Assembly (NCBI GenBank): GCA_028715605.1
Contig: JAQURM010000005.1
Location: 100,129-164,128 of the forward strand
DNA length: 64,000 bases
Direction of reading: 5' to 3'
Origin: Desulfovibrionales bacterium
GTDB lineage: Bacteria; Desulfobacterota; QYQD01
The notes under the pieces are model-generated. The model was not told where the DNA came from. It ran no database searches and was given only the letters and a program-made list of their open reading frames with translations. Below are positions 52,296 to 61,034 of this stretch, one piece after another. Each line of letters opens with the position of its first letter. The first letter of the stretch is position 1. Made by a program: the position numbers and the translations under genes.

Positions 52296-53230
52296 CCTGT
52301 CTCGCCCTTCTTCTGTTCCCGTTGCACCAGGGACATGAAAACGTCCTCTAAAGAAGGTGACACAGGGGCAAAACACTCTGCCTGTATGTCAGCCCCTTTT
52401 AATCTTTCTCTCACAGCAGATTCCCGTCTTTTAAAGTCGTCAAGGTGGACGTGTATGCGATCGCCGCTCACGATAACGTCCTGAACGCCCTCCAGGTCCC
52501 GGAGTAGAGATTTGACCCGCTCGCGTTCCCCACAGACAATCTCAGCTACCTGTCCGGGAAACCGGTTCTTTACGGCGGCCGGATCCCCCTCCAGGAGCAT
52601 CCGCCCATGGTGGAGAAGTCCTATGCGGTTACATCGTTCCGCCTCATCCAGGTAGGCAGTAGAGACCAGGATCGTCACCCTCTCCTTGAGCAAGCCATAA
52701 AGGATACCCCAGAAGTCGCGCCGTGACACCGGATCCACGCCATTGGTTGGCTCATCCAGAAGGAGCATTTTGGGCGTATGGATGAGCGCACAGATGAGGG
52801 CCACCTTCTGTTTCATACCGCCCGAAAGGTTCTGCACGAGGCGATTTTTAAAATCAAAAAGGTTGGACATTTTCAGCCAGCGTTCGGCGCGCTCACGCCA
52901 CAACTTGCCCGGAACCTCAAAGACATCCGCATAGAAACGGATATTCTCTTCCACGGTCAGATCAGTATAAAGGGCAAAACGCTGAGGCATGTAGGATATG
53001 TTTTCCTTGATCTTTTCCCGGTCGTGAAAAAGCCTGAAACCGGTTACTGTCCCCTCCCCTTTATCCGGCTTGAGGACACCGGAAAGGAGCCGCAGCGTGG
53101 TGGTCTTGCCGGCGCCATCAGGACCGACCAGGCCGTATATCTCTCCTTCCTTGACCTGAAGAGTGAGATTATCCACGGCCACAACGTCTCTGAAATTTTT
53201 TGTCAGATTTTGGACATCAATGGCAAACAT
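52292..53230 (-). CDS. ABC transporter ATPase, canonical
   Basis: This 312-residue ATPase has Walker A GPDGAGKTTTLRLL, signature LSGGMKQK, Walker B LLLDEPTNGVDPVSRRD and a complete H-loop region. ATG at 53230 (MFAIDVQNLTKNF) is used; the frame extends to 53272 without family similarity. It is the first of the two ATPase genes after the HlyD-like gene, from which it is separated by a 414-base repeat-filled gap. Confidence 0.92.
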   Translation of the reverse strand: MFAIDVQNLTKNFRDVVAVDNLTLQVKEGEIYGLVGPDGAGKTTTLRLLSGVLKPDKGEGTVTGFRLFHDREKIKENISYMPQRFALYTDLTVEENIRFYADVFEVPGKLWRERAERWLKMSNLFDFKNRLVQNLSGGMKQKVALICALIHTPKMLLLDEPTNGVDPVSRRDFWGILYGLLKERVTILVSTAYLDEAERCNRIGLLHHGRMLLEGDPAAVKNRFPGQVAEIVCGERERVKSLLRDLEGVQDVIVSGDRIHVHLDDFKRRESAVRERLKGADIQAECFAPVSPSLEDVFMSLVQREQKKGETG

Positions 53231-53353
53231 GGTAATAACCGGTAAGTTCAAATGCCAAAGCCCAAAGTTCAAAAGAATGACAAAGCTCTATCAACTATGG
53301 ACAGGTCTAGCTACAGAATAGTTTTTAGTAACACTTAAGGTGCTATAAGAGCT

Positions 53354-53432
53354 AAAATTCCCCTCAATACCCCTTTTCCAAAGGGGGAAGTGTTTCTCCT
53401 CCCTTTGAAAAAGGGAGGTTGGGAGGGATTTA
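53354..53432. repeat. C-rich/G-rich palindromic repeat, copy in the export operon (1)
   Basis: Starts AAAATTCCCCTCAATACCCC and ends GGGAGGTTGGGAGGGATTT. It shares GGAAGTGTTTCTCCTCCCTT with the copy beside ispD, and even the bases before it (GCACTATAAGA-like) match that copy. Confidence 0.7.
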
Positions 53433-53534
53433 AGAATACTCTTTCAACCAGCTAAGCTGATACAGTTTTTGTTGTTTAGTTACACATCTGTCCAAAATAA
53501 GATTTTTAAAAGGCTGGATTTGGACAGCATTTTT

Positions 53535-53618
53535 AAAATCTCCCCTGACCCCTCTTTCCCAAAGAGGGGGATTAACGGTATGTTCCCCCTTTTCTAAAGG
53601 GGGGTGAGGGGGGATTTA
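53535..53618. repeat. C-rich/G-rich palindromic repeat, copy in the export operon (2)
   Basis: Starts AAAATCTCCCCTGACCCC and ends GGGGTGAGGGGGGATTT. The two copies fill most of the 53231-53644 gap, where no gene is seen. Confidence 0.7.
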
Positions 53619-53644
53619 GGCTTTTTAATTGCCGTGGTAATAAT

Positions 53645-54634
53645 TTAAGGCCCCGTCTTTACCCGGCAATCCACAATCATGCCCGGCTTTAGCTCCCGAT
53701 CCTTGTTGTCCATATCTACCTTAATCCGGTAAACAAGCGTTACCCGCTCTTTCTCCGTCTGGACCGTCTTGGGAGTGAATTCAGCCTGAGATGAGATAAA
53801 AGATACCCTGCCCTTATAGACCTTACCAGGATAAGAATCTGTGGTTACTGAGGCCTCTTGCCCCCATTTCACCTTACCCAGGTCTTTTTCATCAATATAA
53901 GCCCTGAGCCAGATATGGTCTATGTCTCCGAGCGTAAGAACAGGCCTGCCTGAAGATAAGACTTCGCCTGGCTCCGCCGCCTTGGAAAGCACCACCCCTG
54001 AGATAGGAGCATACACAGCGGCATAACTTAAGTTGGTTTCGGCAAGTTTCAAAGAGGCCTCCGCTGATGCTGCCTGGGCACGGGCGGCCTCTATGTCTTC
54101 CTTGCGAGGCCCCTCTTTCACCAATGCGTAGTTTTCTCCAGCCCGTTGATAGGCCTCCTGGGCTATTTTATAAGCTGTCGCTGCGTCATCCCGTGTCTTT
54201 TTAGATGCAATCCCGGCCTCGTACAGCGGCAACACCCGGTTTAGATCCCGCTCCTTGTTTTGCATATCGGCCTCGGCCTGCTTCAATACGGCCTCGGCCT
54301 GCTTTATCTCTTGAGTTCTCGATCCGGCCAGCAGCTCCTTTAACCTGGCCTGGGCCGCGGCCCGATTGGCCCTGGCCAAACTCACCTGGTGTTTAAGGTC
54401 AGCGTCATCCAGGCGGGCCATGACCTCACCCTTTTCGACCCATTGACCCTCATCAAATCTTCTCTCTATGAGCCTTCCCGGAATCTTGAAGCTTATGGCC
54501 ACCTCTGTAGCCTCTATGTTACCGGAGAGCTTGATGAAATTCCCATCTTCTTTGTTATTGGAATACAGGATAATGGCGGCCAGGGCGATAGCAATCCCGG
54601 CTGCCAGAACAAAAACAACACGGCCTTTTTTCAT
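53645..54634 (-). CDS. HlyD/YbhG-type membrane fusion protein
   Basis: This 329-residue adaptor links the inner-membrane ABC exporter to the periplasm or outer membrane. It has one N-terminal anchor (VVFVLAAGIAIALAAIILYS), the biotinyl-lipoyl-like half motifs (GRLIERRFDEGQWVEKGEVM; YAAVYAPISGVVLSKAAEPG), a coiled-coil hairpin rich in Ala/Glu/Gln (about residues 75-195) and a beta-barrel domain. As the first gene it leads the operon adaptor-ATPase-ATPase-permease-permease. Confidence 0.9.
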   Translation of the reverse strand: MKKGRVVFVLAAGIAIALAAIILYSNNKEDGNFIKLSGNIEATEVAISFKIPGRLIERRFDEGQWVEKGEVMARLDDADLKHQVSLARANRAAAQARLKELLAGSRTQEIKQAEAVLKQAEADMQNKERDLNRVLPLYEAGIASKKTRDDAATAYKIAQEAYQRAGENYALVKEGPRKEDIEAARAQAASAEASLKLAETNLSYAAVYAPISGVVLSKAAEPGEVLSSGRPVLTLGDIDHIWLRAYIDEKDLGKVKWGQEASVTTDSYPGKVYKGRVSFISSQAEFTPKTVQTEKERVTLVYRIKVDMDNKDRELKPGMIVDCRVKTGP

Positions 54635-54743
54635 CTGTAAGTACCCTCTTATCTGTCATTCCGTGCTTGACACGGAATCCAGTCTTTTAGTTTCTGGATT
54701 CCTGCTCCCTGATCGGAGTCAGGGACAAGCTTCGCAGGAATAC

Positions 54744-54812
54744 GCATCCGTTCACCGAAAAAGGCGTTTTTGTGCTTTTCACGGACAACGGTGAACCGAT
54801 AACGGTGAACGA
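54744..54812. repeat. 'TTCACCGTTGTC' repeat, second site
   Basis: ATCCGTTCACCGAAAAAGGCG and ACAACGGTGAACCGATAACG recur in inverted orientation at 17403-17632. The 310-base gap 54635-54944 holds nothing else I can support. Confidence 0.55.
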
Positions 54813-54944
54813 ATACATTATCTTATAGCACTTTCATGTGCCTTTTGGAATAAAATTACCCCTACATGACCTCCAAAATTTATTGACTTATCTCATGGTT
54901 GCTGATAACATTTTTTAAAATAATGCCTAAAGGGGGATGGCACC

Positions 54945-55037
54945 ATGTGTAAAACCTGTAAGGCCCACGCCAAGCCAAAACCGAAAGCAACCGCCAAGAA
55001 GGAAGAAAAGCCCGCCAAAAAGAAAGAGAAAAAATAA
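54945..55037 (+). CDS. 30-residue lysine-rich CxxC microprotein
   Basis: An ATG preceded by AAAGGGGGATGG opens a 30-codon frame beginning MCKTCKAHAKPKPKATAKKE and ending with lysine repeats. It has one CxxC pair and 14 lysines. The tail resembles histone-H1-like or nucleic-acid-binding low-complexity sequence. Composition and the ribosome-binding site support translation; the function is unknown. Confidence 0.5.
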   Translation: MCKTCKAHAKPKPKATAKKEEKPAKKKEKK

Positions 55038-55152
55038 GGAATATATCTGATCTGAGGGTGTGGAAAGCGGCACGGCGGGAGAGGTTGTGCCGCTTTTCGC
55101 TTTTGAAAGACGTGAATTTCTCTATCCGGTACGCAACAATAAGGGGGCTCCC

Positions 55153-55374
55153 ATGGGCAGGGCAAAATGTAATCTTGAGGATTTCAGGGAAAAGGTCGGC
55201 CTGTGGCTGGACGCGCAACACATCCGAAAAATCTCCCTGATCGGCAAAAATCGCCTATCTGTACTTTTTATGGATAATATAGCGGATGAATTTGAGCTGG
55301 AAGGATGCGGCGGCGGTGATATAGAATCTTTTTTGAAGGAAATGAAAAAGAAAGGTATAATAGTGGAAAAATAA
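55153..55374 (+). CDS. conserved small protein of unknown function
   Basis: The 73-residue product starts MGRAKCNLEDFREKVGLWLD and has an alternating strand-helix pattern (KISLIGKNRLSVLFM, then FELEGCGGGDIESFLKEMKKK). It looks like a compact alpha-beta domain. The frame extends upstream to a GTG at 55060, which would add 31 residues of less regular sequence, so the start is uncertain. The family is not recognised. Confidence 0.5.
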   Translation: MGRAKCNLEDFREKVGLWLDAQHIRKISLIGKNRLSVLFMDNIADEFELEGCGGGDIESFLKEMKKKGIIVEK

Positions 55375-55440
55375 TTTAGCTGGTTTCCATCCGAAACCTA
55401 AAATTTTCGGATGAGCACTAGTTACTATGGAGCGCATAAA

Positions 55441-55641
55441 ATGACCGATGCTGGCGATATAATGCCGGAAGGAGAAGATATCCGCAACGCAGTGAAGTGG
55501 ATATCCGAATGCCGGCTGGAAAAGAAGGACATCCCGTTACACGTCTTACTGGAAGAAGCCTGTGTCAGATTCGATTTATCCCCCAAAAAGGCAGACTTTT
55601 TACGTCGTCTTATATGTGGGGAGGTACCGGAGGAAAAATAG
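55441..55641 (+). CDS. conserved small helical protein of unknown function
   Basis: The 66-residue protein contains EGEDIRNAVKWISECRLEKK, then LHVLLEEACVRFDLSPKKADFL. The pattern 'G-x-x-IRxAVKWIS...LxEEAxxRFxLSPxxxxFL' is familiar from small conserved proteins of Deltaproteobacteria. It is all-helical, with no known function. The frame opens at 55411; ATG at 55441 is used. Confidence 0.65.
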   Translation: MTDAGDIMPEGEDIRNAVKWISECRLEKKDIPLHVLLEEACVRFDLSPKKADFLRRLICGEVPEEK

Positions 55642-55694
55642 CATCCCCCTGATTCTCACCCCTTTGTGAACACATTCCGAAGAATATCCCCATA

Positions 55695-58046
55695 TCACCT
55701 CAGCGTCGCTATCGTCACCCCATCCCCTCCTTCAGACAACTCCCCGCCCCTGAATTGCTCCACCAGGGGGTGCCCGGTGAGATATTCGCGCACGGCCTTC
55801 CGCAGGATGCCTGTCCCCAGTCCATGAATAATGGTTACCTCCTTGCGTTCCGCCAGGGAGGCATGATTGAGAAAAGGCTCCAGTACGGATAGGGCCTCAT
55901 CAACCCTCAAGCCGATCAAGTTCAACATATCTGGAACCGTCTCTAGTGTTCCTGCTTTTTTATCAGAAGCAGCCCTTACTTCCGGGACCTTCCCTTTTTC
56001 AGTGACAATATCCGAAACCGGCACTTCCCATTCCATCTTTCCGGCCCTTACCCTCACCCGTTTATGTCTTCGGTCAACCCTCATCACCGTGGCATCATAG
56101 CCCACGGACCTGATAAATACGGTGTCTCCTTCCCTTATCTCACCGATTGATAGAGAAGGTTCCTTATCGAATTCCCGCAGCTTATCTTCGACCCCCTGCT
56201 GTATCCTTACGATCCTTTTCATGGCCTCGCGACCCTTCTTCTGCTTTTTCGCCTCTTCCAGGACGGCATAGACCTGCCTCTTTGTCTCCGAAATAATATC
56301 CTTGGCCTCCCGGTATGCCTTTTCCATTATCTCTGCCTTTAGCTTTTCTGCCTCGGTCAGTTTTTCATTTAAAAACTTCTCTTTTCCTTTAACCTCTGCC
56401 TTTTGCCGCTGTAGCTCATTAAGTCCCTCTTCATGCGCGGCCCTTTTCTCCTTCAACTCTGTAAGAAGCTTGTGGAATTCCACGTTCACATTACCCAGCA
56501 CATTTTTCGCGAACTCAAGGACGTGCGCGGGGAGACCATATCTCCTGGCTATCTCGAGGGCATGGGACTGACCGGGCTCTCCCACCTTCAACCTGTATAA
56601 AGGACTCAGCGTGTCGTGATCGAATTCCATAGAGGCATTTACCATCCCCGCTGTCCTATGGACAAAACCCACTATGTCCATGAGATGTGTAGTAGCGAAA
56701 ACAAGGGCGCCTTTGCCTTTTAGCTCTTTTAAAACAGCACAGGAAATGGCCGCTCCCTCCACCGGGTCCGTCCCGGTGCCCATCTCATCTAACAAGATGA
56801 CCGTCTTTGCATCGGCCTCTTTGAGTATCTCTGCGATATGAGAGACATGGGCGGAGAAAGTGGACAGGCTGCTTTCTATGGATTGTTCATCTCCTATATC
56901 AACGAGAAGCCGGCTGACATGGGGAAAGGTGGACGAGGAATCAGCCGGCACCGGAATGCCGGATAGGGCCATGAGGAGGAGCAACCCCAGCGTCTTGATG
57001 GCGACAGTCTTGCCCCCGGCATTGGGGCCGGTTATGACCATCACGGTATGTTCGCCGGCGAGGCTGAGATCAAGGGGCACCACCTCTCCCATGCCTCTTT
57101 CTTTCTGCGACAGCATAAGGAGCGGGTGTCTTGCCCTCACCAGTTTAATTTCAGATGAACCGGTTATCCGGGGCGCTTCCATTTGCAGGTAATCAGCAAA
57201 CCGGGCGATACTATCCAGGACATCGAGATAAACGATGGTCTTGTACTGCGCCTTAATTTCGTCCGCTTCTTCTCTTATCATCTTGCAGATAACTTTTAAG
57301 ATGCGAATCTCTTCTGCCTTGGCCTCGGCAACAAGGTTCTCCAGCTCGTTGGCAATTCCGATTATCTCTAATGGCTCTGTAAAGGCCGTCTCGCCTGATC
57401 TTGAGACATCATGGACCACGCCCGGCACCTGACCTTTGGCGTCCATTCTCACCGGGATAACCCACCGGCCCGCCCTCTGAGTAATAAAGTCATCTTGTAA
57501 AAAGGGGGTCACACCCCGGTCCGTTACCGTCTCCTCCAATCTCTTTCTTATCTTCGCCTCCATGCCTCTTATTCGGCTTCGCAGATGAGAAAGGGTCGGG
57601 CTCGCGCTGTCCAGGATATTTCCTTCGCTATCGATAGACCTCCCGATAGCGGCGAGTATATCGGGAAAGCCAGTTAAATGGCCGGTCAGCCTGGTCAGCC
57701 CGGGCAGGCTGTCTGCCTCTGCGATCTGCGCGGATACCTCGGAAATTATCCGCAGAACAGGCACGAAGGCTATAAGTTCGCCGGGATCAAGGACGGCGCC
57801 CTCAAGCCTTGCCTGCTCAAGGGCCTGGGATATGTCCTGAAAATGAGATAACCTGAGTGGGGTGCCAGCCTGGGCCAGCCCCTGAATCTCTTTGACCTGT
57901 CCGAATCTTTCTGCTATATCGCCCCGGTCACTTAAGGGGGAAATATCCAAAACAGCCTGTCGCGAGGCATCGCTATGGGAAAAGCCGGAAATTGTATTCA
58001 GGATTTTATCGAATTCCAGGATCTGAAGCGCTTCTCTGCTTATCAT
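55695..58046 (-). CDS. mutS2: MutS2 with Smr endonuclease domain
   Basis: MutS2 acts on recombination intermediates and, in Bacillus, on collided ribosomes. The 783-residue protein has the MutS core without the mismatch-recognition domain, Walker A GPNAGGKTVAIKTLGL (about residues 339-354), DEMGTGTDPVEGAA, a long coiled coil (about 520-630), a KOW-like segment, and the C-terminal Smr domain with LRVDEAL and HGLGTGILRKAVREYL. It overlaps the upstream release-factor-like gene by 4 bp. Confidence 0.93.
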   Translation of the reverse strand: MISREALQILEFDKILNTISGFSHSDASRQAVLDISPLSDRGDIAERFGQVKEIQGLAQAGTPLRLSHFQDISQALEQARLEGAVLDPGELIAFVPVLRIISEVSAQIAEADSLPGLTRLTGHLTGFPDILAAIGRSIDSEGNILDSASPTLSHLRSRIRGMEAKIRKRLEETVTDRGVTPFLQDDFITQRAGRWVIPVRMDAKGQVPGVVHDVSRSGETAFTEPLEIIGIANELENLVAEAKAEEIRILKVICKMIREEADEIKAQYKTIVYLDVLDSIARFADYLQMEAPRITGSSEIKLVRARHPLLMLSQKERGMGEVVPLDLSLAGEHTVMVITGPNAGGKTVAIKTLGLLLLMALSGIPVPADSSSTFPHVSRLLVDIGDEQSIESSLSTFSAHVSHIAEILKEADAKTVILLDEMGTGTDPVEGAAISCAVLKELKGKGALVFATTHLMDIVGFVHRTAGMVNASMEFDHDTLSPLYRLKVGEPGQSHALEIARRYGLPAHVLEFAKNVLGNVNVEFHKLLTELKEKRAAHEEGLNELQRQKAEVKGKEKFLNEKLTEAEKLKAEIMEKAYREAKDIISETKRQVYAVLEEAKKQKKGREAMKRIVRIQQGVEDKLREFDKEPSLSIGEIREGDTVFIRSVGYDATVMRVDRRHKRVRVRAGKMEWEVPVSDIVTEKGKVPEVRAASDKKAGTLETVPDMLNLIGLRVDEALSVLEPFLNHASLAERKEVTIIHGLGTGILRKAVREYLTGHPLVEQFRGGELSEGGDGVTIATLR

Positions 58047-58414
58047 GAGGACTCAGGGTTGATGCCGTACCTACTTTTTGTTCTCTTTCTCTTCCTTGCC
58101 TTTTGCTTCCTTATTCTCTCCTGCGCAAGGCCGCGGCCGGTCACCCGGCCTGATAGCGCCGCAATCCGCTCTGCAAGCTCACGCCGGGCCAGGAACCGGT
58201 TAACAGACTGGCTCCGGTCCTTCATGCACTTTACTTCTATTCCGGTAGGCAGGTGTTTCAGATAGACGCAGGTGGAGGTCTTGTTCACATTTTGCCCGCC
58301 TTTTCCTGATGACCGGATGAATTTCTCCTCGATATCCTTTTCCTGGATGCCGAGGGCCTCCATAGTCTCCTTTAGCCATCTGTTCTTCTCTTCACTAACT
58401 GCAAAGGAAGGCAT
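58043..58414 (-). CDS. Peptide chain release factor-like protein (GGQ domain only)
   Basis: This 123-residue protein contains SGKGGQNVNKTSTCVYLKH, the RF-1 catalytic loop with the GGQ tripeptide, and a basic C-terminal tail (RKQKARKRKRTKSRYG). It lacks the codon-recognition domain. Proteins of this kind (ArfB/YaeJ and relatives) release peptides from stalled ribosomes. Its coupling to mutS2 by a 4-bp overlap is notable, because both families are linked to ribosome rescue. Confidence 0.88.
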   Translation of the reverse strand: MPSFAVSEEKNRWLKETMEALGIQEKDIEEKFIRSSGKGGQNVNKTSTCVYLKHLPTGIEVKCMKDRSQSVNRFLARRELAERIAALSGRVTGRGLAQERIRKQKARKRKRTKSRYGINPESS

Positions 58415-58534
58415 TATAAAGGCCTTTGGTTATGATTCCGGATTCCCGCTGAAGTTTATCCGCCGCAGGCGAGCGGGGATGAAGATTTATACGCGATTAT
58501 TTATGACGTTGCGTATAACCGAAATTTCTGACTC

Positions 58535-58714
58535 TTACTTCCTGCGGTAAACGTTCAAGCCCACCTTCTTGTCCTCAGCGCCGGGGACGCTGATGTTCCC
58601 TTCCGTGGAAGCAATAATGATGGTCTTGCCCGAGGATGACGGGCCGAATTCCTTGGATAAATCCACTGTAATGGTCAGGATATTCCCTTCAACTTTCATC
58701 TCTGCATTTTTCAT
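58535..58714 (-). CDS. conserved 59-residue protein of unknown function
   Basis: The short gene runs from ATG (58712-58714) to TAA (58535-58537) and reads MKNAEMKVEGNILTITVDLS, then KEFGPSSSGKTIIIASTEGN and a NVYRRK end. AGGAGCAGAG precedes the ATG. The predicted fold is an all-beta hairpin. I recall near-identical small proteins in many Deltaproteobacteria; their function is not known. It is too short for usual length cut-offs and easily missed. Confidence 0.8.
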   Translation of the reverse strand: MKNAEMKVEGNILTITVDLSKEFGPSSSGKTIIIASTEGNISVPGAEDKKVGLNVYRRK

Positions 58715-58916
58715 GTTCTCTGCTCCTGTATGTAAGGTGTAATTTGTATTTGTGCTGCCCGGTAATTCTTGTTTTAATGTGTTCTAACGGTTTATAATCT
58801 CCATAATTATCGCATTCCCTCCACAATCTCCGCCCTTACCAAAGGGCGTATGAAGGAGGGGTTTTTAGTCAGCAGCAAGGATTTGGTTAAAGAGGGTAAT
58901 GAAGGTATGCTTTATA

Positions 58917-59174
58917 TCACCTATAAGCATCCTTTCTGTGGGCGATTGACAGCACTTTAACAATTTTCATCCTATCATCAATGCGGTACAGCACTCTATA
59001 ATCACCGCTTCTTATTCTATAATATTCGGTTTCTTTTAGTTTCTTATGCCCGAATGGTCTAGGATTGTCTTCAAGTGAAAGTATCCGTTTGCGAATTTTT
59101 AGTCTCACCAGTTCAGGCAGTTTCAAAAATTCCTTTGCTGCCTTTGAGATAATCTCAATAGAATATTTATCCAT
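58917..59174 (-). CDS. RelE/ParE-family toxin
   Basis: This 85-residue protein has the RelE fold signature: YSIEIISKAAKEFLKLP, PFGHKKLKETEYYRIRSGD, then YRVLYRIDDRMKIVKVLSIA and HRKDAYR. RelE toxins cleave mRNA in the ribosomal A site, and the basic residues in the C-terminal half fit that activity. It starts one base after the stop of the small upstream gene, the presumed antitoxin. Confidence 0.88.
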   Translation of the reverse strand: MDKYSIEIISKAAKEFLKLPELVRLKIRKRILSLEDNPRPFGHKKLKETEYYRIRSGDYRVLYRIDDRMKIVKVLSIAHRKDAYR

Positions 59175-59375
59175 TTAATTGTCATGCTCTTTCAAAAAGT
59201 CTCTGAATGGTCTGCTTTGGCCTTTTACCCTACTTTCTGCTATGGCTATATCTATAAGATCCTCGCGGAGTTTTTTGTCCTTTAATATGGATGACAGAAA
59301 AATATCTTGCTCTTTTCGCGGCAAAGTTTTGAATGCTGCCAAAAAAACTTCTGCTGTTGCTCCTTTTGTTCTCAT
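59175..59375 (-). CDS. probable antitoxin of the RelE-type pair
   Basis: This 66-residue helical protein (TAEVFLAAFKTLPRKEQDIF; LSSILKDKKLREDLIDIAIA) ends with FRDFLKEHDN. It abuts the toxin gene directly and matches the short antitoxins seen with this RelE subgroup. No clear DNA-binding fold can be named. The role comes from gene position. Confidence 0.75.
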   Translation of the reverse strand: MRTKGATAEVFLAAFKTLPRKEQDIFLSSILKDKKLREDLIDIAIAESRVKGQSRPFRDFLKEHDN

Positions 59376-59560
59376 AACTCACTCCCTTAGTGAAATCGTA
59401 CTTATTTTACGCCTTCCCCTCCACAATCGCAATCTCCTTCTCTGTCAATCCATACAATTGGTAAGGACCGTAGGGGAGGTGAATTGAAGCTCCCCGCAGC
59501 AAGCTGCGGGGAATCTCCGTATGCAAGGTAAAATGCATCGTATTCGCTTGCTATGCATGT

Positions 59561-59709
59561 TCAAATTGTAAGTGCACCGCCTGATGTCTGCCAGAACGCT
59601 TCAAGTGGAGACCGGTAGTTGAGGCGCTTTCTTGGTCTATGATTAAGCTTTTTTAATGCAAATGCAAGATATTCTTCAGTGGTCTTTCTAAAATCTGTTC
59701 TCGAAAAAC
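59561..59709 (-). pseudogene. IS30-family transposase C-terminus, left remnant
   Basis: On the minus strand the frame reads RTDFRKTTEEYLAFALKKLN, then HRPRKRLNYRSPLEAF and WQTSGGALTI to a stop, the hallmark end of an IS30 transposase. The upstream part is absent: the frame breaks near 59709, a few bases before the channel gene end. Its 3' end (59561-59594) is an inverted copy of 61614-61647. The remaining gap 59376-59560 holds nothing I can name. Confidence 0.8.
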
Positions 59710-59715
59710 AAGCCC

Positions 59716-60534
59716 CTATCTCACTATGGGTGACGCGTCTTTGTCAAAGGGATTGGTTCTCATGGCCAGAGAAAAGAGATAAGGGTAGTTGGTTTTTAGA
59801 TGTTTCATGTAGTACACCCACTGACGGCCTAAGAGGCCATAAGCCCTCTTTATGTCACCGGCGAGATGAGCATAGTCAGTATCCGGTAACCGGCTCAGGT
59901 CCGTTCGGCTTGCCAACTCTTCTTTCAAATGGAAGACGGCCCTGAGGAGTTCGGTGAACACCTCATGTTCCAGCAGCACCGGATTTTCCAGCAATCGCAG
60001 CAGGAGAATGCTTTTTGCTTCGAGGAAACCCCGCAATTCTTCCAGTTCCGTTTTTTTGATATCAACCGCGTATTCGTATTTCTCAATGCGCTTTTCGAGG
60101 CCGAGGAAGTCCCGGTCAGACCAATCGCTCCTTATGATAAGCTCCCTTCGCAGGATTTCCAGGTTGGGATCGGACCGGGAAAAAGAAGCCAGCAGGCCGG
60201 TTCCGACCTCGCTGAAAAACAATCCGATCACCATGTTCAACTTTTCCATTCTGATCTGTTTTTCCCGCTTGTTCAGCAACAACTCCGTGGCGTTTGCCAC
60301 TACTCCGAGGAATGTTCCAACACCCATTACAATGAGGAGGATGGTCAGCATCTTGCCTGTCTGCGTGGCGGGGTGGATATCTCCATAACCCACCGTGGTT
60401 ATCGTGACCATTGTGAAGTAAAAGGCATCCGGCAGAGAAAGCCCCTCAATGGCCATGAAGCCGGCGGTTCCCACCAGCACAATGCCCAATAGAAGGATAA
60501 AAAATATGCGCAATCGAAATCTTATATGATCCAT
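59716..60534 (-). CDS. two-TM potassium channel-like protein
   Basis: This 272-residue protein has helix 1 (FFILLLGIVLVGTAGFMAI), a pore loop with selectivity filter TVGYGD (about residues 47-52) and helix 2 (MLTILLIVMGVGTFLGVVA). That is the Ion_trans_2 layout of bacterial K+ channels. The remaining 180 residues are helical and show no RCK or cyclic-nucleotide domain. The ligand and role are unknown. It lies with a HEPN-MNT pair between inverted IS30 remnants. Confidence 0.88.
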   Translation of the reverse strand: MDHIRFRLRIFFILLLGIVLVGTAGFMAIEGLSLPDAFYFTMVTITTVGYGDIHPATQTGKMLTILLIVMGVGTFLGVVANATELLLNKREKQIRMEKLNMVIGLFFSEVGTGLLASFSRSDPNLEILRRELIIRSDWSDRDFLGLEKRIEKYEYAVDIKKTELEELRGFLEAKSILLLRLLENPVLLEHEVFTELLRAVFHLKEELASRTDLSRLPDTDYAHLAGDIKRAYGLLGRQWVYYMKHLKTNYPYLFSLAMRTNPFDKDASPIVR

Positions 60535-60683
60535 ATCACAACGCCTTATTCACGGGATGACGGATGCCCTAGTCACCTCATCGGGGAGACCCTGTTCAGG
60601 TACTATTTATCGTATCATACATGGAATGTGGGAGTCAAACGGGTGGCAGCAGGAGGCAACGCCCTCATATAGAGCAATGCCGT

Positions 60684-61034
60684 TTAATCGTTCTTTGTAG
60701 GTTTTAATCCTTCGAGCAGGGGCTTCAACTCCGGCAAACGCTCTTGGGCAACCTTCCAGACGGTCTTCAGGTCAACCCCCATGTAGTCGTGGATGAGAAC
60801 GTCCCGCATGCCGGCCATTTTATTCCAGGGAATATCGGGATGTTTTTTTCTAAATGATGTCGGAATGTGTTTGGCTGCTTCGCCGAGGACTTCGAGACAC
60901 CTGATCACGGCGTTGACCGTCTTCTTGTCCGCTGCAAACATTTCGTAAGACATTCCATGGGTGAACTCCTCGGCGTCGGCAATAGCAGTTACAAGATCAT
61001 CAAGGTAATCGGAGATCTCCCGCCCTTTAGACAT
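60684..61034 (-). CDS. hepT: HEPN-domain toxin HepT (DUF86)
   Basis: This 116-residue HEPN protein carries the RNase motif R-x4-H-x-Y as RDVLIHDY (about residues 76-83). HepT toxins of this family cleave tRNA and are silenced by polyAMPylation by their MntA partner at the tyrosine of this motif. ATG at 61034 is used; the longer frame upstream is the shadow of mntA. It overlaps mntA by 8 bp. Confidence 0.9.
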   Translation of the reverse strand: MSKGREISDYLDDLVTAIADAEEFTHGMSYEMFAADKKTVNAVIRCLEVLGEAAKHIPTSFRKKHPDIPWNKMAGMRDVLIHDYMGVDLKTVWKVAQERLPELKPLLEGLKPTKND

